From Azoarcus sp. (GTDB lineage: Bacteria > Pseudomonadota > Gammaproteobacteria > Burkholderiales > Rhodocyclaceae), in contig JAIRNL010000145.1 of NCBI GenBank assembly GCA_031258035.1, positions 1 through 7,914 on the forward strand: 7,914 nt of DNA, given 5' to 3'. The translations under genes were made by a program, and so were the position numbers. Positions 1 through 6,636 of this stretch are shown here, in pieces (the first letter of the stretch is position 1; every line of letters starts with the position of its first letter). A model generated the notes under the pieces. The model did no database searches. It was not told where the DNA came from and saw only the letters and a list, made by a program, of their open reading frames with translations.

Positions 1-1956
1 TTCGACCGCGCGCTCCTCGACCGCGCCGAGCAGGAAATCAAGCGCCAGTACCTGGCCCGCGGCAAATATGCCGCCACCATCACCACCACGGTGACGCCGC
101 TCGAACGAAATCGCGTCGGTATCACCTTCAGCGTCGACGAAGGAGATGTCGCGCGCATCAAGCAGATCAAGATCGTCGGCGCCGGGGTGTTCGATGCCGA
201 CGACCTGATAGATCTGTTCGAGCTCTCCACGCCCGGTTGGTTCACCTGGTATACCAAGAGCGACCAGTATTCGCGCCAGAAGCTTGCCGCCGATCTCGAA
301 CGCCTGCGTTCGCATTACCTCGATCGCGGTTATCTCGATTTCAACATCGAATCCACCCAGGTTTCGATCACGCCGGACAAGAAGAACATCTACATCACGA
401 TCAACCTCCAGGAAGGCGAGCGCTACACCGTCACCGGGGTGCGCTACACGGGCGATCTGGTGTTGCCCGAATCCGAATACCTGAAGCTGACCACCGTCCA
501 TCCTGGCGAAATCTTTTCGCGCGAGCGCCTGACCGAGACCACCAAGGCCGTCACCGACCGCCTGGGCAACGAGGGGTACGCCTTCGCCAACGTCAACGCC
601 TCGCCGGATGTCGACAAGGAAAAGCGCGAAGTCGCCTTCACCATCTTCGTCGACCCGGGCCGCAAGGTATATGTGCGCCGCATCAACGTGGCGGGCAACA
701 CCAAGACCCGCGACGAGGTCATCCGCCGCGAGATGCGGCAGATGGAAAGCGCCTGGTACGACGCGTCGGCGATCAACCGCTCGCGCGAGCGCATCGACCG
801 GCTGGGCTTTTTCGATGAGGTGTCGGTCGAGACGCCTCCCGTGGCGACGACGACGGACCAGGTCGATGTCAATTTCTCGGTCAAGGAACGACGCACCGGC
901 AACCTGATGCTCGGGATGGGGTATTCCTCTTCCGAAAAGGCCGTGTTGCAGGCGTCCATTTCCGAGCGCAACCTTTTCGGTTCCGGCAACAACGCGACCC
1001 TGGCGTTCGATACCAGCAAGTCCGGCCGCACGCTCTCGTTCTCCTTTACCGATCCGTATTTCACCGTCGATGGCCTGAGCCTGGGGTGGGACGCCTATTA
1101 CCGCACCTACGATCCGTCCAACATCCTGTCGGTGTCTCCCTACAAAATGATCTCGGCTGGCACGGGCCTGCGCGTGGGCTATCCGATCGCCGAGGACGAC
1201 AGCATCAGCTTCGGCCTGAGCGTCGACCGCACCAAGATCACGACCTACGAAGACAGCACGGATCAATACAAACGGTTCTGCAAGGATTTCGATTGCAGCA
1301 ATCCCGATACCGGCGTCGGCAACGTCAGCGTGAGCAGCCTGCTGCTCAGCGCTGGCTGGGGGCGCGACAGCCGCAACAGCTTCCTTTATCCGACCAAGGG
1401 CACTTACCAGCGCATCTATGGCGAAATCGCGACGCCGCCGGGCAAGCTGCGCTACAGCAAGCTGATTTACCAGTTCCAGCACTGGATTCCGGTCGGTAGC
1501 GCCTCGGCGCTGATGTTCAATGCGGAATTTGGCTGGGCCAAGGGGTATGGCGGCAAGCCCGTGCCGTTCTACAAGAATTTCTACCTTGGCGGCATCGGCT
1601 CGGTGCGTGGCTACGAAGCGAGTTCGATGGGGCCAAGGGACGAAAACGACGATGCCGTCGGCGGCACGCGCAAGTTCGTCAGCAACCTCGAATTCTTCTT
1701 CCCGATGCCGGGATCGGGGCGCGATCGCTCGTTCCGCTTCTCGACGTTCATCGACGCCGGCTACGTCTGGGGCGAAGATCCGGAAACGCGCAAGCGGCAA
1801 CGCATCAAGGGCAGCGATTTGCGGTACAGTGCCGGCTTGGCGTTGACATGGAATGCCCCGATAGGTCCGCTCAAATTCAGCCTTGGCTACCCGCTGAGGA
1901 AAAAGGAAGGCGACAAGACCCGGCCTTTCGATTTCGTGATGGGCGCCACGTTCTGA
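1..1956 (+). CDS. bamA: Outer membrane protein assembly factor BamA (5' end cut by window edge)
   Basis: BamA is the Omp85 core of the BAM complex, which folds and inserts beta-barrel proteins into the outer membrane. The frame is open from base 1, so the gene starts upstream; the GTG at 91 is internal. The 651 residues present begin inside POTRA2, so about 120 N-terminal residues are missing by comparison with E. coli BamA (signal peptide, POTRA1, first part of POTRA2). POTRA3 covers roughly fragment residues 49-138, POTRA4 140-218 and POTRA5 219-300. The stretch REMRQMESAW is close to the E. coli POTRA5 sequence. The 16-strand barrel follows from about residue 301. The loop-6 VRGF/Y motif is present as VRGY (residues 535-538, bases 1603-1614). 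The protein ends in Phe, as expected of the C-terminal beta-signal. An unusual cysteine pair (residues 427 and 432) lies in a predicted surface loop. It is the first gene of the bamA-skp-lpxD-fabZ-lpxA-lpxB-rnhB series. The identification is secure. Confidence 0.97.
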   Translation, partial: FDRALLDRAEQEIKRQYLARGKYAATITTTVTPLERNRVGITFSVDEGDVARIKQIKIVGAGVFDADDLIDLFELSTPGWFTWYTKSDQYSRQKLAADLERLRSHYLDRGYLDFNIESTQVSITPDKKNIYITINLQEGERYTVTGVRYTGDLVLPESEYLKLTTVHPGEIFSRERLTETTKAVTDRLGNEGYAFANVNASPDVDKEKREVAFTIFVDPGRKVYVRRINVAGNTKTRDEVIRREMRQMESAWYDASAINRSRERIDRLGFFDEVSVETPPVATTTDQVDVNFSVKERRTGNLMLGMGYSSSEKAVLQASISERNLFGSGNNATLAFDTSKSGRTLSFSFTDPYFTVDGLSLGWDAYYRTYDPSNILSVSPYKMISAGTGLRVGYPIAEDDSISFGLSVDRTKITTYEDSTDQYKRFCKDFDCSNPDTGVGNVSVSSLLLSAGWGRDSRNSFLYPTKGTYQRIYGEIATPPGKLRYSKLIYQFQHWIPVGSASALMFNAEFGWAKGYGGKPVPFYKNFYLGGIGSVRGYEASSMGPRDENDDAVGGTRKFVSNLEFFFPMPGSGRDRSFRFSTFIDAGYVWGEDPETRKRQRIKGSDLRYSAGLALTWNAPIGPLKFSLGYPLRKKEGDKTRPFDFVMGATF

Positions 1957-1986
1957 ACGGACGCCGCATCGGTTTAAACGGTTTTT

Positions 1987-1990
1987 GGAG
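1987..1990 (+). promoter_or_regulatory. Ribosome binding site of skp (decides a GTG start)
   Basis: GGAG stands 6 nt before GTG 1997. This spacing supports GTG 1997 over the in-frame TTG at 1985, which would overlap the site itself, and over the out-of-frame ATG at 1993. Confidence 0.75.
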
Positions 1991-1996
1991 ACATGT

Positions 1997-2500
1997 GTGA
2001 AAGTTCGTACCCTTTCTGTGTTTGCCCTGATCTTGATGGGCATCGCCCAAACGGCGTTCGCGGAGGTCAAGATCGGCTTCGTCAATTCCGAGCGGGTCAT
2101 GCGCGAGGCTGCCCCGGCGGTGCGTGCCCAACAACGCATCGAGAAAGAGTTTGCCAAGCGCGACCAGGAATTGCAGCGCATGGCCAAGGATCTGGAATCC
2201 CTCCAGAAGAGCCTGGAAAACGAAGGCGCGAAATTGTCCGACGCCGACCGTCGCAACAAGGAGCGTGCCTTCAGTGACCTCAACCGCGACTTCCAGCGCA
2301 AGCAGCGCGAGTTCCGGGAAGACCTGAACCAGCGCCGCAACGAGGAGCTTGCCTCGGTGCTCGACAAGGCCAACCGTGCCATCAGGCAGATCGCCGAGAG
2401 CGAGCAGTATGATGTCATCTTCCAGGATTCGGTTTACGCGAATCCGCGCATCGACATCACGGACAAGGTGGTCAAGGCTTTGTCGTCCGACGCCAAGTAA
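1997..2500 (+). CDS. skp: Periplasmic chaperone Skp/OmpH
   Basis: Skp is a trimeric periplasmic chaperone that holds unfolded outer-membrane proteins after Sec export and hands them towards the BAM complex, whose core gene lies just upstream. The product is 167 residues from GTG 1997. It opens with a signal peptide: basic MKVR, a hydrophobic core, then an AFA cleavage motif that leaves a mature protein starting EVKIGFVNSERV at residue 23. EVKIGFVNSERV matches the first core strand of the OmpH family. The middle (about residues 50-125) is rich in Glu, Lys, Arg and Gln with heptad-like spacing and should form the long coiled-coil tentacles. The end returns to the core domain with YDVIFQDSVYANPRIDITDKV. 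Length and architecture are normal for the family. A TTG at 1985 would add four residues before the basic start and is less likely. Stop TAA is 15 nt before lpxD. Confidence 0.93.
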   Translation: MKVRTLSVFALILMGIAQTAFAEVKIGFVNSERVMREAAPAVRAQQRIEKEFAKRDQELQRMAKDLESLQKSLENEGAKLSDADRRNKERAFSDLNRDFQRKQREFREDLNQRRNEELASVLDKANRAIRQIAESEQYDVIFQDSVYANPRIDITDKVVKALSSDAK

Positions 2501-2515
2501 GGTTGCCGATCGACG

Positions 2516-3553
2516 ATGCTGCGAATCGACGAGCTGGCAGCCCGACTCGGTGGAGAACTGGCTGGTGATGGCAGTGTGCGGTTGCGCAGGGTGGCGACGC
2601 TCGAACAGGCGGGCGAGGGCGATCTGGCGTTTTTCGCCAATCCCAAATACCTTGGGCAACTGAAAACCAGTCGCGCCGCGGCTTTTATCGTCAGTCCCGC
2701 GCACCGCGACGTGGTGGTGGATCGCCCGCGTATCGTCACCGCCGATCCTTACCTCTGTTTCGCCCGCGCTTCCCAGCTTTTCAATCCCGCGCCGCCGCTC
2801 ATCCCCGGCGTGCATCCGCTGGCTTCAGTACGTTGCGCGGTGCCGGCCACAGCGGCGATCGACGCCGGCGCCGTCGTGGAGGAAGGCGCGATAATCGGCG
2901 AAAGGGTCTCGATCGGCGCCAACTGCTATGTCGGGCGCGCCGCGCGGATCGGGCCGGGCACACGGCTGGCGCCGAATGTCACCATCCATGCCGACTGCGT
3001 GCTTGGCGCGAACTGTATCGTTCACTCGGGCGCGGTGATCGGCGCCGATGGCTTTGGTTTCGCCAGGGAATCCTCCGGCGCCTGGGTCAAGATACCGCAG
3101 ATCGGCAAGGTGGTGATCGGCGACGATGTCGAGATCGGCGCCAACACCTCCATCGACCGCGGCGTGCTGGATGACACCGTGATCGGCAACGGCGTCAAGC
3201 TCGACAACCAGATACAGATCGCCCACAACGTCCATATCGGCGAGCACACGGTGATGGCCGGCAGCTCCGGCGTCGCCGGCAGCGCCAGGATCGGGGCGCG
3301 CTGCATCATCGGCGGCCAGGTCGGCATCGTCGGCCACATTTCCATTGCCGACGACGTGGTAATCTCCGGTCGTACCCTGGTGTCGAAGTCGATCCGGGTA
3401 CGGGGCGTCTACACTGGCGGCCTGCCGCAGCAAACGCACGCCGAATGGGTAAAAAATTTCTCCCATCTCCGCCATCTCGACGCGCTTGCCAATAAAATAC
3501 GCCTTCTCGAACGACGCCTGGAAAAGCAGGAAAAAGCCAAGGGAAAACCATAA
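2516..3553 (+). CDS. lpxD: UDP-3-O-(3-hydroxyacyl)glucosamine N-acyltransferase LpxD
   Basis: LpxD catalyses the third step of lipid A synthesis in the cytoplasm: it transfers a (R)-3-hydroxyacyl chain from ACP to the 2-amine of UDP-3-O-acyl-glucosamine. The product is 345 residues (E. coli 341). The N-terminal uridine-binding domain contains FFANPKY, matching the NPKY of E. coli. From about residue 100 to 300 there are hexapeptide repeats of the left-handed beta-helix type (for example IGERVSIGANCYVG). The catalytic His is His237 in IAHNV, equivalent to E. coli His239; GADGFGF and KIPQIG are also conserved. The C-terminus (about 320-345) is a charged helix. At the position of E. coli Met290, which measures acyl length, this protein has Leu288. 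ATG 2516 has only a weak, distant purine run (AAGG at 2499-2502), so translation may depend on ribosomes finishing skp. fabZ follows after 5 nt. Confidence 0.96.
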   Translation: MLRIDELAARLGGELAGDGSVRLRRVATLEQAGEGDLAFFANPKYLGQLKTSRAAAFIVSPAHRDVVVDRPRIVTADPYLCFARASQLFNPAPPLIPGVHPLASVRCAVPATAAIDAGAVVEEGAIIGERVSIGANCYVGRAARIGPGTRLAPNVTIHADCVLGANCIVHSGAVIGADGFGFARESSGAWVKIPQIGKVVIGDDVEIGANTSIDRGVLDDTVIGNGVKLDNQIQIAHNVHIGEHTVMAGSSGVAGSARIGARCIIGGQVGIVGHISIADDVVISGRTLVSKSIRVRGVYTGGLPQQTHAEWVKNFSHLRHLDALANKIRLLERRLEKQEKAKGKP

Positions 3554-3558
3554 CCACC

Positions 3559-3999
3559 ATGCTCATGAACATTGACGAAATTCGCCGCTACCTGCCGCAC
3601 CGTTACCCTTTCCTGCTGGTCGACCGGGTGCTGGAGATCGAGGACGGTCGCATCCTGGCGATCAAGAACGTGACGGTGAACGAACCGTTTTTCCCCGGTC
3701 ATTTTCCTCACCATCCGGTCATGCCCGGCGTGCTCATCATCGAGGCCATGGCACAGGTGGCGGCGCTGTTGTCGTGCAAGACCGAGGACGTCATCCCCAC
3801 CGAGGATTCCGTGGTGCTTTTCGCCGGTATCGACAATGCCCGCTTCAAGCGCCAGGTCGTGCCCGGCGACCAGCTGGTGTTCGAGGTACGGCTCCTGCAA
3901 AGCAAGCGCGGCATCTACAAATACAGAGGCGTCGCCCGCGTCGACGACACGGTTGCCGTCGAAGCCGACCTGATGTGCGCGCTCAGGATCAAACCATGA
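3559..3999 (+). CDS. fabZ: 3-hydroxyacyl-[ACP] dehydratase FabZ
   Basis: FabZ dehydrates (R)-3-hydroxyacyl-ACP to trans-2-enoyl-ACP in fatty-acid elongation. It uses the same substrate pool as LpxA and LpxD, so its place between their genes sits at the branch between phospholipid and lipid A synthesis. The 146-residue product is a single hot-dog fold. Visible family signatures are LPHRYPFLLVDRV near the start, the active-site segment with catalytic His48 in GHFP, Glu62 in GVLIIEAMAQ, and the FAGID.ARFKR.VVPGDQL stretch. Length matches E. coli FabZ (151). The start is ATG 3559 or ATG 3565 two codons on; a purine run AAGGGA at 3539-3544 is rather far from both, so the exact start is uncertain by two residues. 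The stop overlaps the start of lpxA as ATGA. Confidence 0.96.
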   Translation: MLMNIDEIRRYLPHRYPFLLVDRVLEIEDGRILAIKNVTVNEPFFPGHFPHHPVMPGVLIIEAMAQVAALLSCKTEDVIPTEDSVVLFAGIDNARFKRQVVPGDQLVFEVRLLQSKRGIYKYRGVARVDDTVAVEADLMCALRIKP

Positions 4000-4766
4000 T
4001 TCACCCGACCGCCATCGTCCATTCCGGCGCGCGGATCGGCAACGGCGTCGAAATCGGCCCGTATTCGATCATCGGCGAGAACGTCGAAATCGGAGACGGC
4101 ACCTGGATCGGGCCGCACGTCGTGATCGAAGGCCGCACCCGCATCGGGCGTGACAACCGGGTTTTCCAGTTCTGCTCGCTCGGTGGGGCGCCGCAGGACA
4201 AAAAATATGCCGACGAGCCGACATTGCTCGTGGTCGGCGACCGCAACACGATCCGCGAATACTGCACGTTCAGCACCGGCACGATCCAGGACGGCGGCGT
4301 GACCCGTGTCGGCGACGACAACTGGATCATGGCCTATGTGCATATCGCGCATGATTGCCAGGTCGGCAGTCACACCATTTTCTCCAACAACGCCGCGCTT
4401 GCCGGTCACGTCCATGTGGGCGACTGGGCGATCCTCAGCGGCTTTTCCGGCGTACACCAGTTCGTTCGCGTCGGTGCGCACAGCTTCTGCGGCGCCAGCG
4501 CCGTGCTCCTCCAGGATTTGCCTCCCTACGTTACCGTGACCGGGAATCCAGCCATTCCGCGCGGCATCAACAGCGAAGGATTGCGCCGCCGGGGCTTCAC
4601 GGCCGAAGCGATGAGCGCGATCAAGAAGGCTTACCGCGCGCTCTATCGCAGCGGCCTTTCGCTTGGAGAGGCGCGCGAGAAAATCGACGCCATTGCCGCC
4701 GAATCCCCTGAAGTCCGGCCTTTTGCCGATTTTATCGGCGTCTCGGGCCGCGGCCTGGTACGCTGA
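3996..4766 (+). CDS. lpxA: UDP-N-acetylglucosamine O-acyltransferase LpxA
   Basis: LpxA catalyses the first step of lipid A synthesis, moving a (R)-3-hydroxyacyl group from ACP to the 3-OH of UDP-GlcNAc. The product is 256 residues (E. coli 262). It begins MIHPTAIVHSGARIG and runs through hexapeptide repeats of a left-handed beta-helix to about residue 180, then a C-terminal helical domain with GLRRRGF and the closing GRGLVR. Catalytic His119 lies in HIAHDC (E. coli His125), and His154 in GVHQF corresponds to E. coli His160. The acyl-chain ruler position (E. coli Gly173) is Ala167 here, which suggests a chain shorter than C14. The start is ATG 3996, overlapping the fabZ stop by 4 nt, which suggests translational coupling. 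A longer in-frame reading upstream of 3996 overlaps fabZ and has no family similarity. lpxB starts one base after the stop. Confidence 0.96.
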   Translation: MIHPTAIVHSGARIGNGVEIGPYSIIGENVEIGDGTWIGPHVVIEGRTRIGRDNRVFQFCSLGGAPQDKKYADEPTLLVVGDRNTIREYCTFSTGTIQDGGVTRVGDDNWIMAYVHIAHDCQVGSHTIFSNNAALAGHVHVGDWAILSGFSGVHQFVRVGAHSFCGASAVLLQDLPPYVTVTGNPAIPRGINSEGLRRRGFTAEAMSAIKKAYRALYRSGLSLGEAREKIDAIAAESPEVRPFADFIGVSGRGLVR

Positions 4767-4767
4767 C

Positions 4768-6021
4768 ATGACGCCCGTGATCGCCATGGTAGCCGGGGAA
4801 GCCTCCGGCGATTTATTGGCCTCCCACCTGATCCGCGCCATCCGGGCCCATCTTCCCGATGCGCGTTTCTACGGCATTGGCGGCCCCAAGATGCAGGCCG
4901 AAGGGTTCGAGGCGCTCTGGCCCTCGGAATCGCTCGCGGTCAATGGCTACACGGACGCGCTTGGACGTATCCGCTCCCTGTCCAGTATCCGGCGCAAACT
5001 GTTGCGGGACATCCGCCACACCCGGCCGGCCGCCTTCATCGGCGTCGATGCGCCCGATTTCAACCTGTGGCTGGAGGCGAAGGTCAAGGCGGAAGATATC
5101 CCCGCCATCCATTTCGTCAGTCCGTCGATCTGGGCCTGGCGCGGCAGGCGGATCAAGACGATCGCGCGTGCGGTGACGCACATGCTGTGCCTCTTCCCGT
5201 TCGAGATGCCGATCTACGAACGCGCGGGAATTCCGGCGACCTACGTCGGCCATCCGCTCGCCGACGTGTTGCCCATGGAACCCAAGCGTCTCGCCGCCCG
5301 CGAGCGCCTGGACCTGCCGCCCGAGGCCACGGTGGTGGCCCTGCTGCCGGGCAGTCGCCAGTCCGAAGTCGAAAACCTCGCCGATTGCTTCGTTTCCACG
5401 GCGGAAGTCCTGTCCCGCCGCCACTCGGACATGCTTTTCCTGGTGCCCCTGGCGACACGCGAGACGCGCGAGATATTCACCGAACACCTGAGTCGCCGGG
5501 AATCCCCGGAAGAATTGCCCATACGTCTGCTTTTCGGGCACGCGGTCGACGCGATGACCGCCGCCGACGCGGTACTGGTAGCCAGCGGCACCGCCTGCCT
5601 CGAAGCGGCGTTGCTCAAGCGGCCGATGGTGATCTGCTACCGCATGGGCAAATGGCAGTTCCGCCTGGTGAAGCGCATGGCCTACCTGCCCTGGGTTGGG
5701 TTGCCCAACATCCTGCTCAACGAACTCGTGGTGCCGGAGCTGCTCCAGGATGACGCAACCCCCGAGGCGCTGGCTGACGCGCTCGACCGCTGGCTGGGCG
5801 ATGCCGACGCCTGCGCGGCGCTGGCTGAGCGTTTTACCGCCCTGCACATGGAACTGCGCCGGGGCACGGCGGAGCGGGCGGCCAATGTCATCCTGCCTTA
5901 CCTGCGCGACAACGACACCAGTGCCGATGCCGACGTCGATGCCGGTGTCGCCGAGTCCGTAGTTGCCGAGCCCGCGCCCGTCGAAAACGGATCCGCGCCA
6001 GCCGAAAACGGGAATGGCTGA
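4768..6021 (+). CDS. lpxB: Lipid A disaccharide synthase LpxB with an acidic C-terminal tail
   Basis: LpxB is a membrane-associated GT19 glycosyltransferase that joins UDP-2,3-diacylglucosamine to lipid X to form the beta-1,6 lipid A disaccharide. The product is 417 residues (E. coli 382). Family motifs in order are AGEASGD (residues 9-15), GVDAPDFN with Asp97 matching catalytic Asp98 of E. coli, VSPSIWAWR, YVGHPLAD, LLPGSRQSE and, in the donor-binding half, EAALLKRPMVICYR. The recognisable enzyme ends near LPYLR (residue 380). Residues 381-417 form an extra tail of Asp, Glu, Ala, Val, Asn and Gly with no Lys or Arg. ATG 4768 is preferred: it gives the family N-terminus and lies one base past the lpxA stop, whereas the in-frame ATG at 4663 would run through the end of lpxA. 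No clear Shine-Dalgarno site is seen, so coupling to lpxA is likely. The end overlaps rnhB by 8 nt. Confidence 0.95.
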   Translation: MTPVIAMVAGEASGDLLASHLIRAIRAHLPDARFYGIGGPKMQAEGFEALWPSESLAVNGYTDALGRIRSLSSIRRKLLRDIRHTRPAAFIGVDAPDFNLWLEAKVKAEDIPAIHFVSPSIWAWRGRRIKTIARAVTHMLCLFPFEMPIYERAGIPATYVGHPLADVLPMEPKRLAARERLDLPPEATVVALLPGSRQSEVENLADCFVSTAEVLSRRHSDMLFLVPLATRETREIFTEHLSRRESPEELPIRLLFGHAVDAMTAADAVLVASGTACLEAALLKRPMVICYRMGKWQFRLVKRMAYLPWVGLPNILLNELVVPELLQDDATPEALADALDRWLGDADACAALAERFTALHMELRRGTAERAANVILPYLRDNDTSADADVDAGVAESVVAEPAPVENGSAPAENGNG

Positions 6022-6616
6022 AGGGCGGATCTGCGGCGTCGACGAAGCCGGGCGCGGCTCCCTGTGCGGGCCGGTGATGGCCGCCGCGGTCATCCTCGAT
6101 CCGGCGCGGCCGATCGCGGGGTTGGCTGACTCCAAGAAACTCACCGCGCGGGCGCGTGAACGCCTGTCGGCGCTGATCCGGGAGCGGGCCCTGGCCTGGA
6201 GCGTCGCCGAGGCCACGGCGGAAGAAATCGACCGTCTCAACATCCTGCGCGCCACCTTGCTGGCGATGCAACGCGCCGTTGCGGCCTTGGCGGTCACACC
6301 CGACGAAGTCCTGATCGACGGCGACCGCTGCCCCGATCTCGCCGTGCCGACCCGCGCCATCGTCGGCGGCGATGCACTGGAGCCGGCGATTTCCGCCGCC
6401 TCCATCCTCGCCAAGACCGCGCGCGATGCGCACATGATCGAACTGGACCGTCTCCATCCCCACTTCGGTCTCGCGCGCCACAAAGGCTATCCGACCGCCG
6501 CCCACCTCTCGGCGATCTGCCGCTGTGGCGTGGCGGATTTCTATCGCAAAAGCTTCGCCCCCGTACGCTGGGCTCTCGCAAATCCACCGCTGTGGCCTGA
6601 GAGCGGGGCGGACTGA
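6014..6616 (+). CDS. rnhB: Ribonuclease HII
   Basis: RNase HII cuts the RNA strand of RNA-DNA hybrids and starts removal of single ribonucleotides misincorporated in DNA. The product is 200 residues (E. coli 198). The DEDD metal-binding set is complete: Asp10 and Glu11 in GVDEAGRG, Asp102 in LIDGDRCP and Asp120 in GGDALEP, matching E. coli Asp16, Glu17, Asp108 and Asp126. LADSKKL, EIDRLNIL.AT..AMQRAV, ISAASILAKTARD, HKGYPTAAHL and RKSFAPVR are also typical. One small change is Asp104 where E. coli has Asn110 (DGNRCP). ATG 6014 lies inside the last codons of lpxB and gives a normal N-terminus; an in-frame TTG at 5963 would add 17 residues unlike the family. The start has no strong ribosome site, so translation is probably coupled to lpxB. 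The gene is a conserved member of the lpx cluster with no direct role in lipid A synthesis. Confidence 0.96.
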   Translation: MAEGRICGVDEAGRGSLCGPVMAAAVILDPARPIAGLADSKKLTARARERLSALIRERALAWSVAEATAEEIDRLNILRATLLAMQRAVAALAVTPDEVLIDGDRCPDLAVPTRAIVGGDALEPAISAASILAKTARDAHMIELDRLHPHFGLARHKGYPTAAHLSAICRCGVADFYRKSFAPVRWALANPPLWPESGAD

Positions 6617-6625
6617 AAAAAGGGC

Positions 6626-6631
6626 AGGGGA
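6626..6631 (+). promoter_or_regulatory. Ribosome binding site of the CopD-like gene
   Basis: AGGGGA, within a longer purine run AGGGGAGG, is 5 nt before GTG 6637. It supports this GTG as the start and suggests independent translation initiation, unlike the coupled genes upstream. Confidence 0.65.
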
Positions 6632-6636
6632 GGCGC

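Noticed and set aside
1957..1996. Terminator or regulatory palindrome between bamA and skp (GTTTAAAC at 1972-1979 followed by a T run)
   Set aside because: The 8-bp palindrome has no loop and no G+C-rich stem, and the genes are in one conserved operon. A promoter for skp here cannot be excluded, but no -35/-10 pair was convincing.
1877..2815. A 312-codon minus-strand open frame opposite the end of bamA, skp and the start of lpxD
   Set aside because: It spans three plus-strand genes and their junctions and has no family motif; it is a codon-bias shadow.
3022..3475. Hexapeptide-like repetition in lpxD and lpxA DNA as a nucleotide repeat array
   Set aside because: The periodicity is that of the left-handed beta-helix protein repeats (Ile-Gly containing hexads) and not a DNA repeat element.
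6323..6325. Asp104 in place of Asn in the DGNRCP motif of RNase HII as a sign of altered activity
   Set aside because: All four catalytic acidic residues are intact and this neighbouring position varies among RNase HII proteins.
4813..6483. A 556-codon open frame on the minus strand across lpxB and rnhB
   Set aside because: It is antisense to two securely identified genes and has no recognisable domain. Long antisense frames are expected in G+C-rich DNA with strong third-position bias. Its Arg- and Gly-rich composition is typical of such shadows.
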